From: a virus
Direction: 5' to 3' (one strand)
IMG/VR virus record: IMGVR_UViG_3300007640_000236
Coordinates: 1-24,074 of that record
DNA length: 24,074 bases
Under the pieces are notes generated by a model. It did no database searches, was not told the origin of the DNA, and saw only the letters and a program-made list of their open reading frames with translations. Below, piece by piece: positions 13,335 to 20,665 of the stretch. Both the position numbers and the translations under genes were made by a program. Positions within the stretch are counted from its first letter, which is position 1. Each line of letters opens with the position of its first letter.

Positions 13335-13528
13335 TACTTGATGTTTTACCAATTGGACTTGGTGTGTTCGTTGTAGTTGCTTCAGCAGGGTTGCTCGGTG
13401 TGTTCCGTTCAGTGGCCCTGTCTAAGCAAGCCTATAATGAAACTGTAGAGTCATTGAAGACTCAGATTGATGTCATTAAGCAAGAAAATGCCCTTCTTAA
13501 ATTACGTATAGCTGAACTTGAGAAATAA
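13322..13528 (+). CDS. Single-TM coiled-coil protein (spanin- or holin-like)
   Basis: A 68-residue protein. One membrane helix covers about residues 7-28 (VLPIGLGVFVVVASAGLLGVF), followed by a soluble heptad-repeat helix to the C-terminus (VESLKTQIDVIKQENALLKLRIAELEK). An N-terminal anchor with a coiled coil is the plan of inner-membrane spanins such as Rz, although those are usually longer, and T7's holin is of similar size. It overlaps the previous gene by 13 nt and is followed by the dyad repeats and the small terminase. Confidence 0.6.
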   Translation: MEKLILDVLPIGLGVFVVVASAGLLGVFRSVALSKQAYNETVESLKTQIDVIKQENALLKLRIAELEK

Positions 13529-13600
13529 GTCCGAAGTGGGACTATTTGGGTCTTGTAGTTAGGTCTAAAGTGGGACTAAAGCAGGTCCAATATGGGACTA
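13529..13600 (+). repeat. Three GTCC-N6-GGAC dyad repeats upstream of the small terminase gene
   Basis: Three 16-nt direct repeats of the form GTCYRAAGTGGGACTA stand at 13529-13544, 13563-13578 and 13585-13600. Each holds an inverted repeat (GTCC, six bases, GGAC; GTCT in the second). The surrounding 13529-13717 gap otherwise holds an AT-rich stretch with TATAAT at 13640 and the strong ribosome site AAGGAGGT of the next gene. Iterated dyads beside terminase genes could be a packaging-recognition or operator site. Confidence 0.55.
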
Positions 13601-13717
13601 TTAATGTGATTATTTTTAAGGGTTTATCTTTGAGTTTTTTATAATAATCACGAAGAATTGTCTTTTTATCTAAATGGAATTGTATCAACTGTCAATCAAG
13701 TCATTAAGGAGGTCCCT

Positions 13718-14050
13718 ATGACAGAAAAACGCGGAGGTAAACGCGAAGGCTCAGGGAGACCTCGTGGATCGCGCAATATATACTCACAAGACTCTGTAAA
13801 GAAGCTTGAGGAACTCGGCTTCGATCCCATAGAGATGCTTGTAGATAAATATCAAGAAATCCAGACAGCTCTTACCGATGGTTCTGTAAGGGTTGGATCC
13901 GGGGCTTATGCCCAGTTGTTAGCTACTCAAGCCCAGATTGTTAACAACCTTATGAGGTACGGGTATAGACAAGTGCCGGAGAAACAAGAGGTCTCTTTTG
14001 AAAATAAGAAACCTATTGCTGTTACTCTTACAGGTAGGAAAAAGGAATGA
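13718..14050 (+). CDS. Terminase small subunit
   Basis: A 110-residue protein with start fixed by AAGGAGGT at 13706-13712; the frame is open further upstream (from a TTG at 13658) without a ribosome site. It begins with a basic AT-hook-like region (KRGGKREGSGRPRGSRN), then a helical segment (VKKLEELGFDPIEMLVDKYQEIQTA) and a second helix (GAYAQLLATQAQIVNNLMRYGYRQ). This plan matches small phage terminase subunits that recognise phage DNA and feed it to the large subunit. The assignment rests partly on the ATGA overlap with the large terminase gene. The C-terminal tail would contact the large subunit. Confidence 0.75.
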   Translation: MTEKRGGKREGSGRPRGSRNIYSQDSVKKLEELGFDPIEMLVDKYQEIQTALTDGSVRVGSGAYAQLLATQAQIVNNLMRYGYRQVPEKQEVSFENKKPIAVTLTGRKKE

Positions 14051-15378
14051 CTGAAGTCGTACTATATGAAGGTCAATCTGATGTTATCAATGATTTGTTT
14101 GTAGAGAATGTATGTCGTTATGCTGTAGTTAACGCAAGCAGAGGATTTGGTAAGAGTTATCTGGCGGCTACTGCTGCCTTGCTGGCTGCACAAGAACTTA
14201 TGGACCTCCCCGCTGATGTCCCTAACAAGAACGTTGCGATTATTGCCCCTACTTATCAACAAACAGTGGACATCTATTACCCTCTTCTAGCCTACCAGCT
14301 AGGTTTAGAGGACTATGCCGAGAAGTCTTCTCGTGCTGCTGGAAACTTTTGGCTACCTAACAACGTACAACTAAAGCTCTGGTCCTATGAAGCATCTCAG
14401 CGAATGCGGGGGACTGGTCAGTACTTCGTGGTGGCTGATGAGGTAACATCGTGGAGGGGCGCTGGTATGAACCTCAAGGAGTCTTGGGAGTCCATTATTC
14501 AACCCTGTGTGTCGACCCGCTGGTCACGTCAGAATGCTGAGTCCTTCGGGGCTAACCCCGGAAGGGCACTTATTATCAGTACACCTAGTGGTTACGATTA
14601 CTTCTATGAGATGTACAATAGACAGGACTACGACGATGATTGGAAGTCCTACCATTTCACTTATAAGGACTCTCCTTTTATTGATGAAGAAGAGATTGAG
14701 AGGGTGAAACTCACACTAGACCCTTTGAAGTTCGCTAGAGAATACACAGCTAGCTTTGAGGATTCAGGGAATAGTGTGTTTTATTGCTTCGACAGAGAGA
14801 AGCATATTGATAAAAGTCTACCTTATTTTGAAGACCGAGAGGACGTTCATGTCGCTGTGGACTTCAATATTGGTGTGATGGCTTCTGTTATTTTTGCCAT
14901 TCGTGGTAATCAAGTACATATTCTAGACGAGATGCAGGGACACCCTGATACAGAGACTCTTGCTAGAGCACTTGTGGAGAAGTATAAAGGTCATAGGATT
15001 ATTTCCTACCCTGACCCTTCTGGACGTGCTCGTAAGAGTTCTGCTGCTGTAGGTCGCACTGACTTCAGTATTCTAGAGTCTGCTAAGATTATCACTAGAG
15101 CGCATAACAAAGCACCACCTATTGTAGATAGCGTTGCTGCTGTTAACAAGAAACTTATGAATGCAAAAGGTGATGTCGATTTGCTTATCCATCCGAAGTG
15201 TGTAAACACTATCAAATCCATTGAACGAACCCAGTGGGTCGAGTCTAATCCTGATACAGCTACTATCTGTAAAAAGGAAGGTGTCGAACACTGGAGTGAC
15301 GGTCTTCGTTATGCTATTGAATACCTCTTCCCTATCAGGGCAGGTACTGCTGTGACGAAACGTGGGTTTGTTTTCTGA
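14047..15378 (+). CDS. Terminase large subunit
   Basis: A 443-residue DNA-packaging motor. The N-terminal ATPase has Walker A SRGFGKSY near residues 31-38, IAPTYQQ after the next strand, and Walker B YFVVADEV near 126-133. The RNase H-like nuclease domain follows, with VAVDFNIG near 272-279 (first metal Asp), the YPDPSGRARKSSA segment near 319-331 and HWSDGLRYAIEYLF near the end (last Asp). The enzyme pumps DNA into the prohead and cuts the concatemer. At 443 residues it is far shorter than T7 gp19 (about 586) and resembles terminases of siphovirus type, which points to a mosaic genome. Confidence 0.92.
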   Translation: MTEVVLYEGQSDVINDLFVENVCRYAVVNASRGFGKSYLAATAALLAAQELMDLPADVPNKNVAIIAPTYQQTVDIYYPLLAYQLGLEDYAEKSSRAAGNFWLPNNVQLKLWSYEASQRMRGTGQYFVVADEVTSWRGAGMNLKESWESIIQPCVSTRWSRQNAESFGANPGRALIISTPSGYDYFYEMYNRQDYDDDWKSYHFTYKDSPFIDEEEIERVKLTLDPLKFAREYTASFEDSGNSVFYCFDREKHIDKSLPYFEDREDVHVAVDFNIGVMASVIFAIRGNQVHILDEMQGHPDTETLARALVEKYKGHRIISYPDPSGRARKSSAAVGRTDFSILESAKIITRAHNKAPPIVDSVAAVNKKLMNAKGDVDLLIHPKCVNTIKSIERTQWVESNPDTATICKKEGVEHWSDGLRYAIEYLFPIRAGTAVTKRGFVF

Positions 15379-15405
15379 AACTACATTTAAATAAGGAATA
15401 AAAAA

Positions 15406-15849
15406 ATGGCAATTATGGATCGAATTCGTAATGCGAAGAAAGCAGTGTACAACTTTACATCCGCACGTAAGGCTGCTCTAATGAAGGCGATTAAGGCTTC
15501 TGCTGCCGCTCGTAAAGTTAAGAGTGCAGCTGGCACTGTAAAGCGCGGTGTCTCAAAAGCACAAATCAAGGCTAATCGTGTAGTGAACCGTGTAACTGGC
15601 TCCAAGACTTCAGCCCTTAAGAAGCGTCAGCAGGCTAAGGCCACCGTTAAGGGTGCTGTTAAGGGTGCTGTCAAATCAGTACGGAGTACCGTAGGTAAGG
15701 TGGAAGCACGTGGCGGTGTCGCTGCTAAGGTTATCAAGAAGGCTGGCTACTCACAGCGCACTGCTGGTAAGGGTACTAAAAAGGCTCGTGGAAGTAGGGT
15801 CCAACGTGGTCTAAGGAAGACCATCAATCGGCTAAGGAAACAAGGGTAA
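15406..15849 (+). CDS. Highly basic Ala/Lys/Arg-rich protein (histone H1-like)
   Basis: A 147-residue protein made almost wholly of Ala, Lys, Arg, Val, Gly, Ser and Thr, with hardly any acidic residue (one Asp near the start, one Glu near residue 100). Low-complexity segments such as AAARKVKSAAGTVKRG and TVKGAVKGAVKSVRSTVGKV resemble the tail of histone H1 or HctA-like chromatin proteins. It should bind DNA or RNA without sequence preference. Position right after the large terminase gene suggests a virion-internal DNA-condensing protein or a packaging aid. The ribosome site AAGGAA lies 8 nt before the ATG. Confidence 0.6.
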   Translation: MAIMDRIRNAKKAVYNFTSARKAALMKAIKASAAARKVKSAAGTVKRGVSKAQIKANRVVNRVTGSKTSALKKRQQAKATVKGAVKGAVKSVRSTVGKVEARGGVAAKVIKKAGYSQRTAGKGTKKARGSRVQRGLRKTINRLRKQG

Positions 15850-15853
15850 TCCA

Positions 15854-15948
15854 TTGGGTGTACTATCGAAACTAGCAAAAGTTGCCTAATTGCAGCTGAT
15901 CACTACAAAGACAAGCTTCTTGAGAAGTATAAACCCAAGAAGGGTTAA
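15854..15948 (+). other. Possible small gene needing a -1 shift, or decayed small gene
   Basis: From TTG 15854 (AGGG 7 nt upstream) the frame reads MGVLSKLAKVA and stops at TAA 15887-15889. The -1 frame at the same point continues as LIAADHYKDKLLEKYKPKKG to TAA 15948. Joined, the two make a sensible basic peptide of about 31 residues. The -1 frame is also that of the preceding basic protein, directly after its TAA. No classic slippery heptamer is visible. It could be programmed shifting, a recent one-base change, or chance. Confidence 0.3.
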
Positions 15949-15956
15949 TAAACAAC

Positions 15957-15982
15957 GAGGAGGTCCCTAACGGGGCTTCCTC
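15957..15982 (+). other. Intergenic hairpin A (11 bp, wobble-rich)
   Basis: GAGGAGGTCCC (15957-15967) pairs with GGGGCTTCCTC (15972-15982) over 11 bp with two G·U pairs and a TAAC loop. No T-tract follows. It lies 35 nt before the next ATG. Its right arm is shared with the hairpin at 18841-18864. Confidence 0.65.
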
Positions 15983-16017
15983 CCACTAACCATCTTAGTA
16001 ATTATCAGGAGAACATT

Positions 16018-16314
16018 ATGGCTAATAAGGTCTCAAAGCTAACAGACCCTTCTGGGAATTACTCAGGGGGTTATACTTCTGACATTTATAAATGTTCAGC
16101 TAATAACAACTCAAACAACAACACACAGCGAGGTGTTATCCAAGTACATATAGACTCTGGTGAGGTATATCTCCAGATGCGTCTATTAAGTGATTGTCCT
16201 TGGTTCACTGCTCGTAAGTACACTTCTAGTATTGTAGAAGAAATGGTGCTTGCTGGAGAAATCCGTATTGTTGCAACTAACAAAGCAGAAGCTTGGGTCG
16301 CCGAGCTACTTTAA
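16018..16314 (+). CDS. Hypothetical protein of the structural region
   Basis: A 98-residue protein with CAGGAGAAC 6-10 nt upstream. The N-terminal third is polar and Asn-rich (CSANNNSNNNTQRG). The rest forms a likely small alpha/beta domain (GVIQVHIDSGEVYLQMRLL, then SSIVEEMVLAGEIRIVATN). It is followed closely by a run of predicted virion proteins and may be one of them. No family is recognised. Confidence 0.55.
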   Translation: MANKVSKLTDPSGNYSGGYTSDIYKCSANNNSNNNTQRGVIQVHIDSGEVYLQMRLLSDCPWFTARKYTSSIVEEMVLAGEIRIVATNKAEAWVAELL

Positions 16315-16326
16315 GGAAAATCAAAT

Positions 16327-16911
16327 ATGACTATGATTACAGATGGCACTGGCACTGGTGTCAAGGCAAAAGTAAACTCTGAGAATAAGCTTCTTGTAGA
16401 ATCAGTAACAGAAACTGCATTCGAGAATCAAGCAGAAGAGGGTAATGCCTTCAACCTAAACACTGAAGATATCGTCCTAGATGGTGGTATTTCTGGTGAA
16501 CAAGGACTTCTCTATATAAAGAATAACGAGAGTTCAGACCTAGAAATTGTTGGTTGGTTTATCGGTATCCGGGATGCTGACCGTACAGGTGCTACCTCTG
16601 ATACGAACCTATTTAAGCTTATTGCTAACCCCACTGGTGGTACTCTTATTAGTGATGCTTCAGAAGCCGCTGTAGCTAACCGTAACCTTGGCTCACCCCG
16701 TGTCTTTGATGTTACCGCTTATAAAGCCTCTGGTGATGGTAAGACAGTAACTGGTGGTGAGGCTACACTACTATACCAATACCATACAGCAGGTCGTATC
16801 TTCGGGACGGTTACCTTTACCATTCCTCGTGGTTCTTCTTTGGCTATTTTAGTTAATACCTATGGTGCTAACATGACACTCTATACAGGGTTTACTGGGT
16901 ACCTAGCATAA
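16327..16911 (+). CDS. Predicted virion structural protein, copy 1 of a paralogous pair
   Basis: A 194-residue beta-rich protein. It begins DGTGTGVKAKVNSENKLLVES, a short N-terminal motif whose pattern (G.G…VN..N.LL) recurs in the protein at 17135. The core (GLLYIKNNESSDLEIVGWFIGIRD) and the end (GRIFGTVTFTIPRGSSLAI) align in order with HIKNTSQDSVQVITYIRWQI and GAALLIPGSAFT of that second copy. The pair therefore arose by duplication, with a small helical protein between them. A jelly-roll virion decoration or appendage protein is likely. The start overlaps nothing; the end shares a base with the next ATG. Confidence 0.6.
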   Translation: MTMITDGTGTGVKAKVNSENKLLVESVTETAFENQAEEGNAFNLNTEDIVLDGGISGEQGLLYIKNNESSDLEIVGWFIGIRDADRTGATSDTNLFKLIANPTGGTLISDASEAAVANRNLGSPRVFDVTAYKASGDGKTVTGGEATLLYQYHTAGRIFGTVTFTIPRGSSLAILVNTYGANMTLYTGFTGYLA

Positions 16912-17132
16912 TGTCAAGAGATAATGTCTTCACAAACATGATTCCTCTGGGTCCTGAAACGGCATCATCAGAGGAAACTGTTTCCAATATTGACGAGTAT
17001 GGTCGTACGTTACAGTTCACCATGCTTATCGAGATTCTTCGTGAACTCAAGATAATGAACATGCACTTGGCTTCTATGTCCGAAGAGAAGATTCTTCGTG
17101 ATGACATTGAGCTACAAATAGGAGAAGAATAA
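16911..17132 (+). CDS. Small helical protein between paralogous virion proteins
   Basis: A 73-residue protein starting on the last base of the previous stop (TAATG). The middle is an amphipathic helix (LQFTMLIEILRELKIMNMHLASM) flanked by acidic ends. Such a helix could bridge neighbouring virion proteins or oligomerise as a coiled coil. Conserved placement between two related structural genes suggests it works with them. No family is recognised. Confidence 0.5.
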   Translation: MSRDNVFTNMIPLGPETASSEETVSNIDEYGRTLQFTMLIEILRELKIMNMHLASMSEEKILRDDIELQIGEE

Positions 17133-17134
17133 CC

Positions 17135-17728
17135 ATGATTATCGAATCAGGTATCGGTAATGGTAAGATGGCTGCGGTAGATGGTGATAATCGCCTCCTA
17201 ACAGCCTCCTTTAACATTCCCTTTCAACATCTAGTCGCTAAGGACTATGCTAAGACCTTCCAAGTGTGGGGTGAAGCCACCCTAGCCTCTGGTACTGTAA
17301 CACCACTACACATTAAGAACACCTCACAGGACTCTGTACAGGTTATCACTTACATTCGTTGGCAGATTATCGATGAAGCTAACGGTACAGCACTACCTAA
17401 TGTTTCTAACTACATGGAGTTTGGTTATGGTGCCGCCTATGCATCTGGTGGTACTGTTGTTACCCCTGTTAACATGACCTCAAGCTCCTCTGTGATTTCT
17501 TCTGTGTCTGCCTTCCAAGGTAATCCAACACTATCAGGTACTCCTACTGTGTTTGACCGTCATTACCCTAAATCAGAGGGTGACATGTATAGCTACAACA
17601 AAGAAGGTGCTGCTCTACTAATCCCCGGCTCCGCTTTCACAGCACAATACACAGGAGACCACACAGCAGGTAAAGTATACTGTCGTTTAAGCTTCTTAGA
17701 AGTTAACCTAGACAATTATAGTGGGTAA
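17135..17728 (+). CDS. Predicted virion structural protein, copy 2 of a paralogous pair
   Basis: A 197-residue beta-rich protein with GGAGAAG about 10 nt before the ATG. Its N-terminus (SGIGNGKMAAVDGDNRLL) has the same pattern as the start of the protein at 16327, and the order of core segments is the same. Sequence identity by eye is low, about a quarter, so the duplication is old or the copies have specialised. The Thr/Ser-rich middle (TVVTPVNMTSSSSVISSVSAF) is typical of exposed phage appendages. Likely role: part of the virion surface. Confidence 0.6.
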   Translation: MIIESGIGNGKMAAVDGDNRLLTASFNIPFQHLVAKDYAKTFQVWGEATLASGTVTPLHIKNTSQDSVQVITYIRWQIIDEANGTALPNVSNYMEFGYGAAYASGGTVVTPVNMTSSSSVISSVSAFQGNPTLSGTPTVFDRHYPKSEGDMYSYNKEGAALLIPGSAFTAQYTGDHTAGKVYCRLSFLEVNLDNYSG

Positions 17729-17733
17729 TTGCT

Positions 17734-18828
17734 ATGAGTGTCAAAACAAAGATTATTGGTGGTGATAGTGGTAAGCTAGAAGCTCATGTGTATAAAGCAG
17801 ATAGCCCATTCCATAAGCTACATCCGGGGTTGGTTACTTATAACCACCCTGTAGACCGTAAGACTATCACTACCGGATTCTTTACCAATGATACTTACGG
17901 TGCTGACCAGAACCAAGCAGCAACCACCCCTGAAACAGTCACAGTAGTCCATAATGGTGGAGATACTGTTGCCTTCACAGCAACTAACGTCTCTGGTAAC
18001 CGTTATGTGTTTGACTCTACAGACTTTGCTAATAGTGGTACTGCCAGTATTGACGCTTCAGGTACGCGTAATGGCGATATTGCTAGTTTTGTATGGCCTG
18101 TAGGTGGTTCAGATTTATTAGTATCTAGCTATGACTCTTTAGATGGTTATATCTACATCACTTCATGGCCTGCTAACGGCAACAAAGACTTCTTACTACA
18201 GCTATATCTAGATAGCGCCCCTATTGGTGTGGCTATCCCCCTTAGTACTTATGTGGATACGAATAACCACGATGTTTGGCAGTTATTCTCTACCCCTATG
18301 ACAGCCTTCCAATCTGCTTCACCTAGCTTCGATGAGATTCGAATTCAGACAGTAGATGCTGGTCAAGGAAATGCCCCTAGTATCTATCTTGATGACCTTC
18401 AGTTGGTATCTGCTGGACAGTCTCGTAGTATCTTCTATAACTACTGTGCGCAACCCGGTGAGCTTATTGAAGTAAGAAAGATTAAGTGGATTGCTGCTGT
18501 TACTAAGCTGAAAGTCGAGTATGATGAGTTCTTTGGTATCAGTCAGCTAACCAATGGCTATACACTGTCATTTAAAAGGAATGGTTCTACACTATCACAG
18601 TACTTCTCTAAAGACTTCTATGATATGCTACAGTTCCCCAATGTCCACTTAGATACATGGGAAGGGTCTACGGAGACAATCTATCAGCTAACGATGGAAA
18701 TTCCGGAAGAGCATTACATCCTTAATGGTACTCTTGAAGAATGTATCGAGTTGTCTGTTCGTGATGACCTATCAAGCTTAATTCGCTTTAGGGCTTCTGT
18801 ACAGGGTGCTTTAATCACCAAATGGTAA
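17734..18828 (+). CDS. Virion protein with carbohydrate-binding-like insert
   Basis: A 364-residue protein. The first ~65 residues and the last ~135 (from about 230) look like one structural protein (SIFYNYCAQPGELIEVRKIKWIAAVTKLKVEY … LIRFRASVQGAL). Between them, about residues 65-228, is a beta-sandwich-like part (DSLDGYIYITSWPANGNKDFLLQLYLD … NAPSIYLDDLQLVSA) that resembles the sugar-binding modules of galactose-binding-like type, in which a late strand reads YLDDLQL. This suggests a virion surface protein that gained a glycan-binding domain. The assignment comes from fold pattern, not from a matched motif. Confidence 0.55.
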   Translation: MSVKTKIIGGDSGKLEAHVYKADSPFHKLHPGLVTYNHPVDRKTITTGFFTNDTYGADQNQAATTPETVTVVHNGGDTVAFTATNVSGNRYVFDSTDFANSGTASIDASGTRNGDIASFVWPVGGSDLLVSSYDSLDGYIYITSWPANGNKDFLLQLYLDSAPIGVAIPLSTYVDTNNHDVWQLFSTPMTAFQSASPSFDEIRIQTVDAGQGNAPSIYLDDLQLVSAGQSRSIFYNYCAQPGELIEVRKIKWIAAVTKLKVEYDEFFGISQLTNGYTLSFKRNGSTLSQYFSKDFYDMLQFPNVHLDTWEGSTETIYQLTMEIPEEHYILNGTLEECIELSVRDDLSSLIRFRASVQGALITKW

Positions 18829-18840
18829 AGAAATAACACT

Positions 18841-18864
18841 AGGGAGTCCTTTATGGGGCTTCCT
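18841..18864 (+). other. Intergenic hairpin B
   Basis: AGGGAGTCC (18841-18849) pairs with GGGCTTCCT (18856-18864) over 9 bp with two G·U pairs; loop TTTATG. The right arm GGGGCTTCCTC is identical to that of hairpin A. No T-tract follows. It lies 47 nt before the next ATG, which has a strong AAGGAGG. Confidence 0.6.
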
Positions 18865-18911
18865 CAACAACAACTCTAATAAGCCCAACCGAGGTTCGGC
18901 AAGGAGGAAAT

Positions 18912-19361
18912 ATGGCACGTTCACGAATTAACTCTCGCTCAAAAGACCTTATCAGCGATGATGGTGCAGTTCTTGTATCTCTCGTAGAAGGCGAGCAAAT
19001 TCAAATGGATATTACACTAAGCTGGCTGACTAACCTCACAGGCTATACCTTAACAGCTAAAATTGTTGAGGCCGACATGGCAGGTGCAGTAGATGAGGAT
19101 GGCTACCCTACTGGTGTCAAGGCAGGTGGCGTAGTAACAACTCTTGATATCCTTGATGCTACCGTTACTGACAATACATTTAAAATCGTTATTCCAGAAG
19201 ACCTTATCGACTCATGGACTACACAGCCTTCCCCCGAAGCACCTACTTATGGGTGGATTGGGCTTGAAGTTCGTGATACAGGTGTTGGTAATGCACAACT
19301 TATCTGGAAACCTTTTCGTGGTCTTGTAGAAGTACTTTACAGCCCTTCTGAGGAGGTCTGA
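18912..19361 (+). CDS. Structural protein, baseplate/fibre-connector-like
   Basis: A 149-residue protein. After a short basic start (RSRINSRSKD) comes a beta-rich domain with EGEQIQMDITLSWLTNLTGYTLTAKIVEA, the kind of N-terminal Ig-like domain found in BppU-like baseplate upper proteins and other phage adsorption proteins. The later part (YGWIGLEVRDTG … WKPFRGLVEVLYSP) completes the sandwich. It precedes the first repeat-bearing fibre gene by 2 nt, so it likely connects the virion to the fibre. Start fixed by AAGGAGG about 4 nt upstream. Confidence 0.6.
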   Translation: MARSRINSRSKDLISDDGAVLVSLVEGEQIQMDITLSWLTNLTGYTLTAKIVEADMAGAVDEDGYPTGVKAGGVVTTLDILDATVTDNTFKIVIPEDLIDSWTTQPSPEAPTYGWIGLEVRDTGVGNAQLIWKPFRGLVEVLYSPSEEV

Positions 19362-19363
19362 GT

Positions 19364-20665
19364 ATGACTTACAAGGTAACAGCTAAGAACGACAAGATTT
19401 CAATTAATGTTACCACTACTGATAACAATGTAAATATCGTATCACCAAACCACTCTGTATCTCTATCCCGTACAGGTGGACAGGGTGCTAAAGGTGATTC
19501 TATCACTGATGTTTATGTAACAGAGGGTATCCTCTATGTTGAGGTATCTAACAGCGCGGGAGATGTTGTTGATACAATCAATGCAGGAGACTTTTCTGAG
19601 ATAATCCGTGCTAATATTGTTGTTGGAAACCTATCAGATGTGACAATCTCTGGGTTGTCTACTGACCAAATCTTAAGATACAACAGTGTATCAGGTGATT
19701 GGGAAAACTACTCACTTACTGACGATTTCTATACAGAAACAGAAGTGGACTCACTACTGTCTGGTAAGTCAGATGTTGGCCATACCCATGACGATCGCTA
19801 CTATACTGAAACAGAAGTAAACTCTTTGCTCGCAGGTAAAGAGAACGCCGATGCTACTATCCTTAAAGATGCAGATATCGGTGTTACTGTTCAAGCTTAT
19901 GACGCTACTCTTCTTAATGATGCTGATATTGGTGTCACTGTTCAGGGTTACGATGCAACTATCCTCAAGGATGCTGATATTGGTGTCACTGTTCAGGGTT
20001 ACGATGCAACTATCCTCAAGGATGCTGATATTGGCTCAACAGTGCAAGCTTATGATGCAGGTTTAACAAGCATTGCGGGTCTACCTACAATCGCTGACAA
20101 GATGCTCTATACCACTGGTACAGACACTTGGTCAACAACCTCTCTAACAAGCTACATCAGGGCCCTACTTGATGATCCTGACGCAGTTACTGCTCGTAGC
20201 ACTCTTGGGTTAGTTATTGGTGCAGACGTACAAGCTTATGACCCTAATAACGTCGTAGATGCTGACTATGTTCATACCGATAACAACTTTACAGACTCAT
20301 TGAGAAGTAAACTCATTGGTGTAGAATCAGGTGCTACAGCTGACCAGATCGCTTCCGAGGTTCCATTCCTTAATACAGACTCTGGGTTAATAGCTACAGA
20401 CGTTCAAGAAGCTATCGACGAGGTAGTCGTACTTATAGAGTCTACTACTCTTGGAGATCTATCTGATGTAGCAGATACCGCCTCAATCACAGGCGAAACT
20501 GTAATGTTTGATTCCACAAGTCATACTTGGGTAACACGAAAAGCAACAACAAACGATATTTCTGATATTGACAACACTAACAAAGCCGATGGAGCGGTAT
20601 TAGTGTATAGCTCAACAAGCCAGAAATATGAGTCAAATGTATATTTACAAGGAGGTAGCTTCTAA
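19364..20665 (+). CDS. Tail-fibre-type protein with tandem repeats
   Basis: A 433-residue protein. The N-terminal domain ends in GGQGAKGDS, a short collagen-like stretch common as a hinge in phage fibres. YYTETEVDSLLSGKSDVGHTHDD and a second copy follow, then four 17-residue units of the DATILKDADIGVTVQGY type at residues 163-230, then RSTLGLVIGADVQAYDP and the segments LGDLSDVAD and TNKADGAVLVYSSTSQKY. Such modules form trimeric beta-structured shafts in marine phage fibres. The C-terminal end is not a receptor-binding head that I recognise, so this may be a proximal fibre piece. AGGAGGT stands 6 nt before the ATG. Confidence 0.75.
   Translation: MTYKVTAKNDKISINVTTTDNNVNIVSPNHSVSLSRTGGQGAKGDSITDVYVTEGILYVEVSNSAGDVVDTINAGDFSEIIRANIVVGNLSDVTISGLSTDQILRYNSVSGDWENYSLTDDFYTETEVDSLLSGKSDVGHTHDDRYYTETEVNSLLAGKENADATILKDADIGVTVQAYDATLLNDADIGVTVQGYDATILKDADIGVTVQGYDATILKDADIGSTVQAYDAGLTSIAGLPTIADKMLYTTGTDTWSTTSLTSYIRALLDDPDAVTARSTLGLVIGADVQAYDPNNVVDADYVHTDNNFTDSLRSKLIGVESGATADQIASEVPFLNTDSGLIATDVQEAIDEVVVLIESTTLGDLSDVADTASITGETVMFDSTSHTWVTRKATTNDISDIDNTNKADGAVLVYSSTSQKYESNVYLQGGSF
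19850..20053 (+). repeat. Four 51-nt tandem repeats in the fibre gene
   Basis: Units begin at 19850, 19901, 19952 and 20003, each coding 17 residues. Units 3 and 4 begin identically, and DNA between about 19919 and 20034 is an exact 51-nt periodic copy, while unit 1 differs at several third positions. Recent tandem duplication of one unit is the simplest reading. Confidence 0.9.

Noticed and set aside
13617-13645. Host sigma70 promoter with TATAAT at 13640-13645
   Set aside because: No acceptable -35 element stands 16-18 bp upstream, and the region is simply AT-rich.
19850-20053. CRISPR-like regular repeats
   Set aside because: The repeats are adjacent, in frame and code for a fibre shaft; there are no spacers.
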